Below are positions 9,310 through 19,555 of a stretch of 64,000 nucleotides of DNA, one piece after another. A model generated the notes under the pieces. The model was not told the origin of the DNA and searched no databases. It saw only the letters and a list, made by a program, of their open reading frames with translations. Every line of letters starts with the position of its first letter. The first letter of the stretch is position 1. The DNA comes from Schlesneria paludicola DSM 18645 (GTDB lineage: Bacteria; Planctomycetota; Planctomycetia; Planctomycetales; Planctomycetaceae): the NCBI RefSeq assembly GCF_000255655.1, contig NZ_JH636435.1, forward strand, positions 2,635,095 through 2,699,094, read 5' to 3'. A program made the translations under genes and the position numbers.

Positions 9310-12300
9310 ATGAACTTGCGGTTGCTGATAAGTTCGATCCTGATCGTGGTCCTCGCGCAGGCGGTGCACGCGGAAGAGCGGTATCTCGACTTCGTCCGTG
9401 GGCTGCGCGAGCGAGGCTATTTTGACTATGCGATTCTCTATCTGGATCAACTCGGACAACGTGCTTCCGTCCCCGATGACGTCCGTCAGGTTCTGACCTA
9501 CGAGAAGGCGGTGACACTGCGCGAGTCGGCCAAGGCACTCCGCAATCCTGAAAAGCAGCAAGAACAGCTCGACCAGGCGTTGGCCTACCTCGAACAGTTC
9601 GTGCGCGAACATCCGGATCATCCCCGCACCGCCGACGCCAATTCCGATCGAGCCCAGATCCTGCTCCAGAAGGCCGACGTCGAGATCTTTCAGTCGAAGT
9701 CGCCCGCAAACAAAGGATCAAAACTGCCGTTCCAGCGCCGGGGTCGCGAGCTCGTCGCGAAAGCGCGTGACGTCTTGAAGACCGCCTTCGATCAACATGA
9801 CGCCGCCCTCAAAAAATATCCTGTCTTCATCGACGAACAGAAAGAACCAACGCAATACGCCGAGCGCGAAGCGATCCTGGGAAACTTGGTTCACGAGTCC
9901 CTAAGCCTCGCAAAATGCACGTATCAGGAAGCACAGACGTACGATGCAACGGCCCGCGAGTTCAAACAATTGCTCGGCCGGGCGGCCGATGAATTTGAAA
10001 CGGTGCACCAGAAGTACCGAACGTACGTCGGGGGACTGACGGCCCGTGCTTGGCAGGGAAAATGTTTCGAAGAACAAGGGGATCTGCAGAAAGCACTTGG
10101 GATTTACAACGAACTGCTCGAACATCCCGGCGACAACCCGTCGCTTCGCAGCCTGAAATCGCAGACCCTGCAGTTCAAACTGATCTGCCTGTACGCGCGC
10201 AGCGACTACCAGCTGGCAATCGATCTGGCGGAAGACTGGCAGAAAAAGAACGCGACGGATTCACGAACGTCCGTCGGCCTGGGAATTCAGTGGGAAGAGG
10301 CGCGTGCTTACGAGGCTCTCGGTGACAATCGAAGTCTTCCCAAGCCGGATCAGGAACGGTACTGGCGACAGGCAAGAACCGTCGCGCAGCAGATCAATCG
10401 TTTCCCCGGTGAATACAAAGATGTTTCGCTTGCGATGATGCAAAGGATGCAAACGAAACTGGGCGGCAAAGAGCGTAAGCCGGAAGACTTTGATGCAGCC
10501 TATGGGTTGGGGCGACAGGCATTCAACTCGGCGATGGAAGTTCGAAAAGAACTCGATGAGGGCACGAAGTCGCGGATTGCCGCAGAAGACCTGGCTCGTT
10601 TGCAGCAGGACTGGAAGAATCTGCTTAGCGACGCCGAACGAAATCTGGAACTCTCGCTGGCACTGGCAAACCGCCGCGACAGTTTGAAAGACATTTCAAC
10701 CGCGCGATTACTACTCGCCCATACCAAATACCACCTTCATCAAAACTACGAAGCGGCGATTCTGGCCCAGTACATTGCTCGAACGTCGAAAGAGGACGAT
10801 ACGAGCATCGCGATTGATGCGGCACACATGGCGATGGCGGCGTTCGTGCAGGAGTACAACGAACATAAAGTTGAGCCCGAACGGAAAATGGACGACATGT
10901 GGCTGATCATCAAAGCCGCAAATCTGATCACTGACCGCTGGCCGGAAAGCGAACGCGCCAATGAAGCACGAATGGTTCTCGGCGGTCTCTATCGATCGGC
11001 CAAGCAACCGATCGAAGCGGCTCAATGGTTCAGCAAGGTGCCAGAGAGCGACCCGAAATTCCCGGAAGCTCAATTGTCTGCGGGTCAGGCCTTTTGGGCC
11101 GCCTATGGCGCTGCGACACGACAGACGCCCACGGCGCGCCCCACCACCGAGATTCTGTCCAACTGGAAGGCATCCGCCGAGACTTACCTGAAAAACGGTA
11201 TCGCGCGACTGTCGGCGACGCTACCCGTCGAGGGCTCTGTCCCGCAGGAACTCGTTAGTGCGAAAATCTATCTGGCAGAAATTCTGCTCAACCAGGGTCA
11301 GGAAGCGGCCGCCGCAAAACTGCTGAAAGACGATCCGCAGTCCGTGGTCAAGGCGATCACCGTCGAAGATGAAAGCGTGCGGCCGGAGAAGGGAATTCAA
11401 AGTCGTTCCGTCGCCAAAAGTGTCTACACGCTGTTGCTGCGCGCCGATATCGGGATGGGCGCGGATAAGCTGAACGACGCCCGGCAGACCATGCAAACTC
11501 TGGAAGCGATCGCAGCGGGTGACACCAATTCCGATCTGACAGACCTGTATGTGGGTCTCGGCCGGATGTTGAAAACCGAGCTGGAACGATTCCGCAGCAA
11601 TGGCGAAACCGCACGCTTCGAGAAACTACGCGAAGCATTCGAATCGTTCCTGGATGATATGTCTAAAAAGCAGGAGGGGCAGACGATCGGCTCGCTCAGT
11701 TGGATCGGTGAAACGTTCATCGCCCTGGGCGAAATCGCGACCGATCACAAGAAATCAGCCTCGTATTACGACCGGGCCGCTGCAGCGTTCCAGGGAATCT
11801 TCACGCGTGCAGAGAAAGATCCGAGCTTCGCGACACCCGACCAGTTACTCAACGTCAAGGTGCGGCTGATTCGATGCCTACGGTTTAAGCGAAGCTTTCC
11901 TGACGCGGAAAAATTGCTGACGGAAGTGCTGAAGGCACGCGGCAATGACCTGAGAACGCAGATGGAAGGAGCGTCGGTCTATCAGGATTGGGGAAAAGAA
12001 AGCGATCCCAAAAAGTTCATCGTGGCGATCGTGGGGCAGCGCGAAATTGGGCTGTGGGGCTGGGGCGGAATTGCCAAGCGAATTCAGCAGCAAAAGAATT
12101 TTTCGGATCGGCCGGAAATGGTCGAAGCCTTTCTGGATGCCCGTTACAACGTGTCTGCCTGCCGATTCGAATTTGCCAAAGGACAGCCCGCGGCAGAGAA
12201 GCAGAAAACGCTGGAACTGTGCGCGATGGAACTCGTCGGTTCCGCGTCCATCATGAAATCGCTACCGGACGAACAACGGGAAAAATTGAATCGTCTGTAC

Positions 12301-12831
12301 CGTGATACGATGAAGGAGCTCGGCCGCAAGGTCGTCGACCTGCCGCGAAATGAAGAAATCGTGTCGGCCTTACCTGCAGACAAAGACGCAGCCGAAGCAT
12401 CGCCCCATTCACCAAAACAACAGAGCTCCACGGAGACTGTCGCACCTAACGCAACCGCGGCGCGTTCAATGGACTCGACAACTTGGATGATGTTCCTGGG
12501 CTGCGTCATTGCCGGGATTGTCGTCTTTGGAGCGGTCATCCAGGCCAGTCGAAAACCAAAGCCGAAGTCCAAATCGTCGATTCGACGTGCGGCTGCTGCG
12601 GCATCGACGGCGGCATTCACGGGGATTGCGGTGGATGACGAAGACACCCCCGCATTCTCGTTCCCCTCGACGCCAAAGCCTCGGCCGAAACCCGAAGCCA
12701 AACCGTCGAGTCCCCCATCAGCCGGCCCCGCGCAAACATCTCCGTCGCGACCGGCCACGCGTCCTGAAGGGCAGGTACCGGCCCCAAAGCCGCCTCGACC
12801 TCGACCACCCTCACCCCCACGCACCGAGTGA
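9310..12831 (+). CDS. Large exported TPR protein with C-terminal membrane anchor
   Basis: A 1173-residue protein with signal peptide (MNLRLLISSILIVVLAQAVHA) and helical repeats of tetratricopeptide character along most of its length, for example the blocks around ALAYLEQFVREHPDHPRT, ARAWQGKCFEEQGDLQKALG and EARMVLGGLYRSAKQPIEAA. A transmembrane segment at about 1057-1078 (MMFLGCVIAGIVVFGAVI) is followed by a basic and Pro-rich tail. The protein is therefore likely extracytoplasmic, anchored at the C-terminus, with its tail in the cytoplasm. It precedes a second TPR protein and an ExbB-ExbD-ExbD module in the same direction, so it is a plausible scaffold for that energy-coupled complex. No catalytic motif was seen. 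ATG 9310 gives a clean signal peptide. Confidence 0.82.
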   Translation: MNLRLLISSILIVVLAQAVHAEERYLDFVRGLRERGYFDYAILYLDQLGQRASVPDDVRQVLTYEKAVTLRESAKALRNPEKQQEQLDQALAYLEQFVREHPDHPRTADANSDRAQILLQKADVEIFQSKSPANKGSKLPFQRRGRELVAKARDVLKTAFDQHDAALKKYPVFIDEQKEPTQYAEREAILGNLVHESLSLAKCTYQEAQTYDATAREFKQLLGRAADEFETVHQKYRTYVGGLTARAWQGKCFEEQGDLQKALGIYNELLEHPGDNPSLRSLKSQTLQFKLICLYARSDYQLAIDLAEDWQKKNATDSRTSVGLGIQWEEARAYEALGDNRSLPKPDQERYWRQARTVAQQINRFPGEYKDVSLAMMQRMQTKLGGKERKPEDFDAAYGLGRQAFNSAMEVRKELDEGTKSRIAAEDLARLQQDWKNLLSDAERNLELSLALANRRDSLKDISTARLLLAHTKYHLHQNYEAAILAQYIARTSKEDDTSIAIDAAHMAMAAFVQEYNEHKVEPERKMDDMWLIIKAANLITDRWPESERANEARMVLGGLYRSAKQPIEAAQWFSKVPESDPKFPEAQLSAGQAFWAAYGAATRQTPTARPTTEILSNWKASAETYLKNGIARLSATLPVEGSVPQELVSAKIYLAEILLNQGQEAAAAKLLKDDPQSVVKAITVEDESVRPEKGIQSRSVAKSVYTLLLRADIGMGADKLNDARQTMQTLEAIAAGDTNSDLTDLYVGLGRMLKTELERFRSNGETARFEKLREAFESFLDDMSKKQEGQTIGSLSWIGETFIALGEIATDHKKSASYYDRAAAAFQGIFTRAEKDPSFATPDQLLNVKVRLIRCLRFKRSFPDAEKLLTEVLKARGNDLRTQMEGASVYQDWGKESDPKKFIVAIVGQREIGLWGWGGIAKRIQQQKNFSDRPEMVEAFLDARYNVSACRFEFAKGQPAAEKQKTLELCAMELVGSASIMKSLPDEQREKLNRLYRDTMKELGRKVVDLPRNEEIVSALPADKDAAEASPHSPKQQSSTETVAPNATAARSMDSTTWMMFLGCVIAGIVVFGAVIQASRKPKPKSKSSIRRAAAAASTAAFTGIAVDDEDTPAFSFPSTPKPRPKPEAKPSSPPSAGPAQTSPSRPATRPEGQVPAPKPPRPRPPSPPRTE

Positions 12832-12906
12832 CGAGATCGCCGGTCTCGACCTGACACTCACTCGCCTCTGAAACCGCCCTTTGCTTCGCAGTGTGGAAGA
12901 TGAAAT

Positions 12907-13980
12907 ATGACAATGCTGTCGAATCGAATCGTGTGTCTGACCGCAACAATCCTGATTCTGTCGCTGACATCCGTTCAAGCGGCAACAGACATCATCACCA
13001 AGAAAGGTGATGCCAAACGCGTCAACGGCGATATTTCGGCGATGACAAAAACCGAACTGACGCTCAAACGTCCGCAAGGCGAAGAGATCATTCAGGCGAA
13101 TGAGATCGCAGTGATCGAATGGGGAGCCGCCACGCCCGACTTGAAGGTTGCCTATTCCCACGAAAATGGCGGGCGCTATGATGCCGCGATCCAGAGTCTG
13201 ACCAAAGCCAAAGCTGACGCCAAATCGCCCAGTCCTTTCCTGCAAGGGGAATTCGAATATGTGCTCGCTCGGATCCAGGGGAAACAGGCGCTGACCGATC
13301 CGGACAAGCGAGACGCCGCGATCCAAAAACTGCAATCAGTGCAAAAAACATATTCGGAACATATCCGCTATTACGATTCGATGTTGTTGCTCAGCCAATT
13401 ACAACTTCTCACCAAAGACGCGTCAGGCGTCCGGGCCACGGCCGAAACATTGAAGAAGGCTCCGTGGAATGAACTCAGACTGGCGGCCCTGATCGCGGAA
13501 GCTCGGGTTGAAGTCACCGAAGGAAAGCTCGACGAGGCCATTGCCAGTTTCGAAGCGGCCGCGAAGGCGGCAGGTCAATCGCCGGCTGAAGTCGCTCGCA
13601 AGTATGAAGCGATGCTCGGACAAGCCCGCGGACTTCTGCTGAAATCCAAATACGACGACAGCCTCAAGATTCTCGATGTCGTCACAGACAAAGGCCCCGT
13701 GGAAGACTCCGCAATTCAGGCCGAGGCCTACGTCCTGCAGGGTGAGGCACTGCTGGGGTTAGGAAGCAGCAAGAATAAGGAAGCCGCTCTCGCATTTCTG
13801 CATGTGGATGTTCTGTTTCCTAAAGAGGGTGAATTTCACGCCGAAGCCCTTTATCAACTCAGTCGGGTCTGGAAACAGTTGCAGCACCCCGAACGCAGCG
13901 CCGATGCGGCGGCGAAACTTGTCCAGAATTACCCGAATAGTGAATGGCGGAAAAAGCTGGATGGAAGCGAAGAAAAATAG
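12907..13980 (+). CDS. Exported TPR protein
   Basis: A 357-residue protein with signal peptide (cleavage near SVQA-AT), a short beta-rich N-terminal part (DIITKKGDAKRVNG to EIAVIEW, reminiscent of the SHD1-like module), and TPR-type helical pairs from about residue 75 to the end. Repeat-like blocks include VAYSHENGGRYDAAIQSLTK, LDEAIASFEAAAKAAG and EALYQLSRVWKQLQHPERSA. It probably sits in the periplasmic space. It follows the large TPR gene by 75 bases and precedes the ExbB gene, suggesting one operon and a shared complex. Confidence 0.82.
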   Translation: MTMLSNRIVCLTATILILSLTSVQAATDIITKKGDAKRVNGDISAMTKTELTLKRPQGEEIIQANEIAVIEWGAATPDLKVAYSHENGGRYDAAIQSLTKAKADAKSPSPFLQGEFEYVLARIQGKQALTDPDKRDAAIQKLQSVQKTYSEHIRYYDSMLLLSQLQLLTKDASGVRATAETLKKAPWNELRLAALIAEARVEVTEGKLDEAIASFEAAAKAAGQSPAEVARKYEAMLGQARGLLLKSKYDDSLKILDVVTDKGPVEDSAIQAEAYVLQGEALLGLGSSKNKEAALAFLHVDVLFPKEGEFHAEALYQLSRVWKQLQHPERSADAAAKLVQNYPNSEWRKKLDGSEEK

Positions 13981-14173
13981 CCTCCGACACCGATGCCCAC
14001 TCTCCGAATCGCCTTGTGACACCATTCTTCCTTGTTGAAACTGTGCGAAGTCCCCGTTTTCACCGTGCCAGTAAGTTGGCAACCACGGTATCGGACATTT
14101 AGAATCGGTAAACTGGCGAAGCTTGGAAGGCGACGCTCTCAAAAAAGGAATGAGTTCTGTGAAAGGGATCTCC

Positions 14174-15049
14174 ATGAACCAGACGATCGTTTACAGCCGT
14201 TGGTGGTGTTTGGTTCTTGCGATGCTCGTGGGAGGGATGTCTGTCACTCCGTGGCCATCGGTATCGCACGCTCAGGACGAGCTGGAAAAGTCGACGCCAG
14301 TCGATGACAACTTTAAGCCGGGCGCCGACGGAAAGTCGCCCGATGCGAAGAAGCTGCCCGAGACCTTCCTGAGCTGGATGATTCGCGCATCCGGGATCTT
14401 TGGCTTTCTGATCATGCTGGTCTCGTTCGCGATGGTTGCGATTATCATGATGATCGCGCTGCAACTTCGCCGCGAGAACTATCTTCCCGCCTCGTTCATT
14501 GAAGAATTTGAACAGCAACTGCAGGCGAAAGACTATCAGGGCGCTTACGAATCCGCGAAATCCAGTGACTCGTTCATTGGCCGCATTCTGGCCGCCGGAA
14601 TGGGTCGTCTCTCGCGAGGTTACGAAGAAGCCGTCGAACAGATGCAGCAGGTCGGCGAAGACGAAACGATGTCGATGGAACACAAAATCGGCTATCTGGC
14701 ATTGATCGGTTCCATCGCACCCATGCTGGGACTACTGGGAACGGTGCAGGGGATGGTGCTCAGTTTTCAGGTGATCGCCAATTCAACGACATCCCCCAAG
14801 CCGTCGGAACTGGCTGACGGAATTGCAACCGCGCTCTTTACGACTCTGGAAGGCCTGGTCGTCGCCATTCCCGCGATCATCTTCTATTCGCTCTACAAGA
14901 ATCGCCTGGCCCGGTTCCTGATGGAATGCGGTTTCGTCGCCGACAACCTGATGAAGAATTTCCAGGGAATGACCAAACCCGCGACCGCAGCCGGCCGTCC
15001 AGGTGGTGCGGCACCAGCAGGTGCGCCGAGTGCACCACGCTCCGAATGA
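14174..15049 (+). CDS. MotA/TolQ/ExbB proton channel family protein
   Basis: A 291-residue ExbB/TolQ-type protein. An N-terminal signal-like segment (cleavage near SHAQ) is followed by a first helix FGFLIMLVSFAMVAIIMMIA and the conserved paired helices IGYLALIGSIAPMLGLLGTV and LFTTLEGLVVAIPAIIFYSL. The latter form the proton path together with ExbD. The extra N-terminal signal segment is typical of planctomycete and other long ExbB proteins. AAAGGG lies 6 bases before ATG 14174, which supports this start over in-frame ATGs upstream. Two ExbD genes follow directly. The complex would use the proton gradient to drive an envelope process; the partner receptor is unknown, with the upstream TPR proteins as candidates. 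Confidence 0.92.
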   Translation: MNQTIVYSRWWCLVLAMLVGGMSVTPWPSVSHAQDELEKSTPVDDNFKPGADGKSPDAKKLPETFLSWMIRASGIFGFLIMLVSFAMVAIIMMIALQLRRENYLPASFIEEFEQQLQAKDYQGAYESAKSSDSFIGRILAAGMGRLSRGYEEAVEQMQQVGEDETMSMEHKIGYLALIGSIAPMLGLLGTVQGMVLSFQVIANSTTSPKPSELADGIATALFTTLEGLVVAIPAIIFYSLYKNRLARFLMECGFVADNLMKNFQGMTKPATAAGRPGGAAPAGAPSAPRSE

Positions 15050-15126
15050 TCACCACAAGGATGTGAGAAGCGACGAGCACGAATTCGTTGCACGACGGAA
15101 CACGGGCGCGTAGGGAGACCGGGACC

Positions 15127-15609
15127 ATGTTGAAGATGCGAAAAATCGAAATGGGGTTTACCGAACCAGATATGACCCCCATGATCGATATCGTCTTTCA
15201 ACTGCTGACGTTCTTTATGATTGCGATCAATTTTGAGAACACCAAGGCAGATGAACGCGTCAAACTTCCCAAAGATGCCCTCGCCAAGCCCCCCGTCGTC
15301 AAACCCGAACATGAACTGGTGCTGAACTATGGCTACCAGCGTGATCCGCAAACGGGTTCTCGCATCAAACCATTCCCGGAAATCTTTTACAACGAACGAT
15401 ACGTAGAAGTGGGACGAATCTCGAAGGATCTGGAAACAGAACGTCGTGTGATGGAACAACTGCACGGCCCCGACGTCATCAAGGATGTCACGGTCTTGAT
15501 TCGAGCCGATTCCGAGATCCCGACGGGACTGGTGCAAGAATTGATCAAACGATGCCAGGACGCGGGCTTTTCCAAGTTCTCGCTTCGCGCGACAGCGGAG
15601 GAGATCTAA
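15127..15609 (+). CDS. ExbD/TolR family biopolymer transport protein (first copy)
   Basis: A 160-residue single-pass protein. MTPMIDIVFQLLTFFMI near the N-terminus is the ExbD/TolR helix, with Asp21 at the position of the proton-carrying aspartate. A periplasmic domain follows, ending with the usual I-R-A-D strand (VTVLIRADSEIPTG) and VQELIKRCQDAGF helix. ATG 15127 is used because upstream residues are not conserved in character. The next ExbD begins 2 bases after this stop, so the pair is translationally linked, and together they would form the heteromeric ExbD component of the ExbB channel. Confidence 0.92.
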   Translation: MLKMRKIEMGFTEPDMTPMIDIVFQLLTFFMIAINFENTKADERVKLPKDALAKPPVVKPEHELVLNYGYQRDPQTGSRIKPFPEIFYNERYVEVGRISKDLETERRVMEQLHGPDVIKDVTVLIRADSEIPTGLVQELIKRCQDAGFSKFSLRATAEEI

Positions 15610-15611
15610 CC

Positions 15612-16109
15612 ATGAAATTCAGCAAGCGCTGGTCTGGTCCATCCAAAGTCGACATTCCCATGGCACCGATGATCGACATCGTGTTCCAGTTGCTGATCTT
15701 CTTCATGTTGAACCTGAAGATTGTCTCGCCCGAGGGCAATTTCAACATCAACATGCCCATCGGTCCGCCGTCCGCCGCCGCCGATCAGGGCCTGCCTGAA
15801 ATCAAGGTCGGCCTGCATTCCGATCGCGATGGAAATTTGACTCAGATTACCTTTGGTTCCAAAAATCTGGGCAATGACGACGCCGCGTTCGAGCAACTGA
15901 ATAAGGAAATCCTGACCTACATCGGTCGACCCGGAAATCCGTTGACCAAAGAGGTCGAAGTCGAAATCGATGCCGACTTTGAAACGCAGTACAAATACGT
16001 CGTTCGTGCCATCTCGAAATGCACCGGCAAGTTTGATCCAAACACTAAACAGATCGCTCGTTACGTCGAAAAGATTAAATTCGCCGCCCCCCACAAACCC
16101 AAAACATAG
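15612..16109 (+). CDS. ExbD/TolR family biopolymer transport protein (second copy)
   Basis: A 165-residue paralogue of the preceding gene. The helix is MAPMIDIVFQLLIFFML with the putative proton-carrying Asp22. The periplasmic part contains VEVEIDADFETQYKYVVRAI near the C-terminus. GAGGAG spans the end of the preceding gene and serves as ribosome-binding site for ATG 15612. The stop is followed within a few bases by an inverted repeat (16113-16237) that could end the operon. Confidence 0.92.
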   Translation: MKFSKRWSGPSKVDIPMAPMIDIVFQLLIFFMLNLKIVSPEGNFNINMPIGPPSAAADQGLPEIKVGLHSDRDGNLTQITFGSKNLGNDDAAFEQLNKEILTYIGRPGNPLTKEVEVEIDADFETQYKYVVRAISKCTGKFDPNTKQIARYVEKIKFAAPHKPKT

Positions 16110-16112
16110 TCC

Positions 16113-16237
16113 TTTGCCTGTCTTCTCTGCGTCTTCCTGCCGACCCATTGAGTACCCGAAGTACGCGTTGCATTCAGGTGGACCCAGCGGTGGGGTGCGA
16201 GACACAGAGGCACGGAGACGCAGAGAAGACAGGCGAA
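16113..16237. repeat. Long-hairpin dispersed repeat, copy 1 (degenerate)
   Basis: Left arm TTGCCTGTCTTCTCTGCGTC pairs with right arm GACGCAGAGAAGACAGGC. The right arm also carries GAGACACAGAGGCACGGAGA, the hallmark of the copies at 58972-59092 and 62929-63047, but the left arm here lacks the matching part. It follows the exbD stop closely and may act as a transcript end. Confidence 0.75.
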
Positions 16238-16398
16238 TTACAGAGATAAGAATTCCTCGCCTCGCCACCCGCTCGGAAGTCATTCCCGAGAATCCCGCCC
16301 CGCGTGCGGTTCACGTTCAGCCGTCAGGTCGATACAATTGGCCCCTTCCCCCTGACCCGGTGCAGGGCCTGTGATCCCCCCTCAACGGTTTTGGTTTT

Positions 16399-17976
16399 AT
16401 GACTGTCCCGGCTGATTCGAACGGACTCCCGTCCATTCAAGAAGAGCTCATTCTCGTCCTCGATTTTGGTGGCCAAACGGCGCAGCTCATCGCACGCCGC
16501 GTTCGCGACCAAAATGTGTTCTGTCAGTTGGTACGACATGATCTGCCGATCGAGCGCATCCGTGAACTGAAACCGAAAGGATTGATCCTTTCCGGTGGCC
16601 CAGCCAGTGTTTACGAAAAGAACGCCCCGCACGTCGATGCTCGGTTGTTCGACTTGGGAATCCCGATCCTGGGGATCTGCTATGGCCTGCAACTCGCCTG
16701 TCAGACCCTCGGCGGACGCGTGACGCCGGGCTCGAAACGAGAATTCGGCCGAACCCAATGCCAGATCGTTGCCGCCGACCCATTTCTCACGGGCCTCCCC
16801 GCGTCAATGACCGTCTGGATGAGCCACGGTGACCAGATCGAAGACACCGCAGGAATGTTTACTTCCCTGATGAGTACTTCAACCTGTGCCTTCGCCGCCG
16901 TCAAACATCGTTCACAAGCGATCTATGGACTGCAATTCCACCCCGAAGTGACGCACACCGAACATGGCGGCCAACTGCTGGCCAACTTCGTCAAAGAAGT
17001 TTGCGGTTGTCATGGAACCTGGAAAATCAGTTCGCTGATCGACCGCGAAGTCGCGTCGATTCGGGCCCGTGTCGGCGCGAACCGCGTGATCTGTGGTCTG
17101 TCCGGCGGCGTCGACTCGTCGGTCGTCGCGGCCATTCTGTACAAGGCCATTGGGTCACAACTCTCGTGCATCTTTGTGGACAACGGTCTGCTGCGAAAAG
17201 GCGAATCCGACAAGGTCCGAGATCGTTTTGAAAACCACTTCAAGACCGACCTGCACGTGGTAGACGCGAAGAAGCAGTTCCTTGATGAACTGGCCGGTGT
17301 CACCGATCCTCAGCAAAAGCGGAAAATCATCGGACGCGTCTTCATCGACGTCTTCCGCAAAGAAGCCGAATCGATCCAGGACGCGAAGTTCCTGGCACAA
17401 GGCACGTTATATCCCGACGTCATCGAATCCGGCGCGAACATTGATGGTCCGGCCGCAACAATCAAAGCCCACCATAACGTCGGCGGACTGCCTGAACAGC
17501 TCGGCTTCGAACTGATCGAACCACTGCGGGATCTGTTCAAAGACGAAGTACGCCGTATGGGTCTGGAACTGGGCCTGACCGAAGAATTGGTCTGGCGTCA
17601 CCCATTCCCCGGCCCGGGATTGGGCGTCCGCTGCCTGGGTGAACTGTCCGATGTCCGCCTGACCAAGCTGCGTGAGGCCGATGCCATCGTCTTGGAAGAA
17701 TTGCGGTCGGCAGGACTGTATCGCCTGATTCAGCAAGCCTTCGCCGTGTTGTTGCCCGTCCAAAGCGTAGGCGTGATGGGCGATGGCCGAACATACGAAG
17801 AAGTGATCGCAGTGCGAGCCGTCGCGACCGATGACTTCATGACGGCCGACTGGTACCCGATGCCCCACGACGTCTTGCAGCGGATTTCGACCCGGATTAT
17901 CAACGAGGTTCGCGGAGTGAACCGCGTCGTCTACGACATCAGCTCAAAGCCACCCAGCACCATCGAATGGGAGTGA
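16399..17976 (+). CDS. guaA: GMP synthase (glutamine-hydrolysing)
   Basis: The enzyme makes GMP from XMP, ATP and glutamine, the last step of guanine nucleotide synthesis, in the cytoplasm. The N-terminal class I glutamine amidotransferase domain has the nucleophile in [11 protein letters not shown] (Cys94) and the His/Glu of FHPEVTHT. The ATP-pyrophosphatase domain begins with the P-loop [12 protein letters not shown]. The C-terminal dimerisation domain ends in [11 protein letters not shown], the family's usual terminus. At 525 residues it is full length. The downstream phosphohexomutase gene starts within about 10 bases of the stop, so the two are probably co-transcribed. Confidence 0.98.
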   Translation: MTVPADSNGLPSIQEELILVLDFGGQTAQLIARRVRDQNVFCQLVRHDLPIERIRELKPKGLILSGGPASVYEKNAPHVDARLFDLGIPILGICYGLQLACQTLGGRVTPGSKREFGRTQCQIVAADPFLTGLPASMTVWMSHGDQIEDTAGMFTSLMSTSTCAFAAVKHRSQAIYGLQFHPEVTHTEHGGQLLANFVKEVCGCHGTWKISSLIDREVASIRARVGANRVICGLSGGVDSSVVAAILYKAIGSQLSCIFVDNGLLRKGESDKVRDRFENHFKTDLHVVDAKKQFLDELAGVTDPQQKRKIIGRVFIDVFRKEAESIQDAKFLAQGTLYPDVIESGANIDGPAATIKAHHNVGGLPEQLGFELIEPLRDLFKDEVRRMGLELGLTEELVWRHPFPGPGLGVRCLGELSDVRLTKLREADAIVLEELRSAGLYRLIQQAFAVLLPVQSVGVMGDGRTYEEVIAVRAVATDDFMTADWYPMPHDVLQRISTRIINEVRGVNRVVYDISSKPPSTIEWE

Positions 17977-17984
17977 CGGATCAC

Positions 17985-19331
17985 ATGGCCGAACGCATTC
18001 TGAGTATTTCTGGTTTACGAGGGATCATCGGCGACGGGTTGGATCCGGAATACGTGACGCGGTTTGCAGCGTCGCTGGGGACCGTGGCCAACGGCGGAAC
18101 AGTGGTCCTGTCACGCGATGGTCGTTCGACTGGAGAAATGCTGCGGCACGCCGTGCTGTCGGGACTGCTGGCCACTGGCTGCAAAGTGCTCGACCTGGGA
18201 ATCGCCTCCACCCCCACCTGCGGGGTGATGGTGACGGCGCTGGACGCCGCGGGCGGGTTGCAACTGACGGCGAGCCACAATCCGATCGAATGGAACGGAT
18301 TGAAACCGTTCTCGCCACGTGGATCGGTCTTTGACAAAGCGACTGGTGAGCAACTTCTCAGTGTCATCAACAGCACACCTCGGTACCGCGGCTGGTCCGA
18401 ACTGGGTACGGTCGAAATTGTGGCCGATCCGACCAGCGAACATCAGCGTCGGGTGTTCAAGCTCGTGGATGTCGCCGCGATCAAGGCCCGACATTTCAAG
18501 GTCGTGCTCGACTGCAATCACGGCTCTGGCAGCCTGCTGGGACCGCAATTGCTGCGTAACCTCGGCTGCGAAGTGATCGTGATGGGCGGTTCCGCCGACG
18601 GACAGTTCGAACATCCGGCCGAACCGTTGAAAGAGAACCTGACGACGCTGATGAAGGCCGTCGTTCAGCACGGTGCGGACGTCGGGTTTGCACAGGACCC
18701 CGACGCCGATCGCCTGGCCATCGTCGACAACACTGGCCGCTATATCGGCGAAGAATTGACACTGGCTCTCGCCGTCGATCATGTCCTTTCACGACAGAAG
18801 GGGGCCGTTGTGGTGAACGGCTCAACCAGTCGTGTCACGGCGGATCTGGCGGCCAAACACGGATGCCAGTTTCATCGCTCGCACGTGGGCGAAGCCAACG
18901 TTGTGGCGAAGATGCTGGAAGTTGGCGCACTCATCGGTGGCGAAGGCAACGGAGGCGTCATCGAACCGCACGTCGGATACGTCCGCGACAGCTTTGTCAG
19001 CATGGCTTATGTCCTCGATGGATTGGTCGTCCGCCGAACACCCCTCGCGGCCTGGGTCGATTCATTGCCTCGCTACACGATCGTCAAGGATAAGCTGCAT
19101 TGTCCGCGTGAACGTGTCGATCGAGCGTGTGCCGCGTTGCGATCCGCGTATGCCACCGCCACGGCCACGGAAGGAGATGGCTTGCGACTCGACTGGCCCG
19201 ATCGCTGGGTCCAGGTTCGCGCCAGCAATACCGAACCGATCATCCGTGTCATTGCCGAAGCCCCGGATGATTCCAAAGCAAAGGCTCTTTGTGCGGAAGC
19301 AGTGGAACTCGCCAAACAGGCAACGCAGTGA
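17985..19331 (+). CDS. Phosphohexomutase, phosphoglucosamine mutase-like
   Basis: An alpha-D-phosphohexomutase of 448 residues, cytoplasmic. Catalytic serine is in TASHNP (Ser97). The magnesium loop is DPDADR (238-243), the sugar-binding loop is GEGNGG, and the phosphate-binding loop is RASNTEP near the C-terminus. SISGLRGIIGDGL at the start is the usual opening. The length and the GEGNGG loop suggest GlmM (glucosamine-6-P to glucosamine-1-P for UDP-GlcNAc), but phosphomannomutase/phosphoglucomutase activity cannot be excluded. ATG 17985 is chosen; an ATG at 17967 would overlap guaA by 10 bases. A hairpin at 19366-19401 follows the gene. Confidence 0.9.
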   Translation: MAERILSISGLRGIIGDGLDPEYVTRFAASLGTVANGGTVVLSRDGRSTGEMLRHAVLSGLLATGCKVLDLGIASTPTCGVMVTALDAAGGLQLTASHNPIEWNGLKPFSPRGSVFDKATGEQLLSVINSTPRYRGWSELGTVEIVADPTSEHQRRVFKLVDVAAIKARHFKVVLDCNHGSGSLLGPQLLRNLGCEVIVMGGSADGQFEHPAEPLKENLTTLMKAVVQHGADVGFAQDPDADRLAIVDNTGRYIGEELTLALAVDHVLSRQKGAVVVNGSTSRVTADLAAKHGCQFHRSHVGEANVVAKMLEVGALIGGEGNGGVIEPHVGYVRDSFVSMAYVLDGLVVRRTPLAAWVDSLPRYTIVKDKLHCPRERVDRACAALRSAYATATATEGDGLRLDWPDRWVQVRASNTEPIIRVIAEAPDDSKAKALCAEAVELAKQATQ

Positions 19332-19365
19332 AGCAGGCCGCTCAATAGCAAGGCTGCGCCCACTT

Positions 19366-19401
19366 CAAATCCACGAGAACGGATCTGTTCTGGTGGATTT
19401 G
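19366..19401 (+). terminator. Hairpin downstream of guaA-phosphohexomutase
   Basis: CAAATCCACGAGAAC and GTTCTGGTGGATTTG form a 15-bp stem with one mismatch around a 6-base loop, 34 bases after the stop. No T-run follows, so it may be an mRNA-end structure and not a classical intrinsic terminator. Confidence 0.5.
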
Positions 19402-19555
19402 TCGGGAACTCGATTGACCGATTGACGTGATCCGTTTAGCCTTTTGACCAGACGGAACGGACAGTCACCTCCAGTTCGATCAGAGTTCTTCCCGGGGAAG
19501 AATCTTGATCTCTGGAACCGCGGATCGCGGATGACACTTGGTCAAGGAGGACTTG

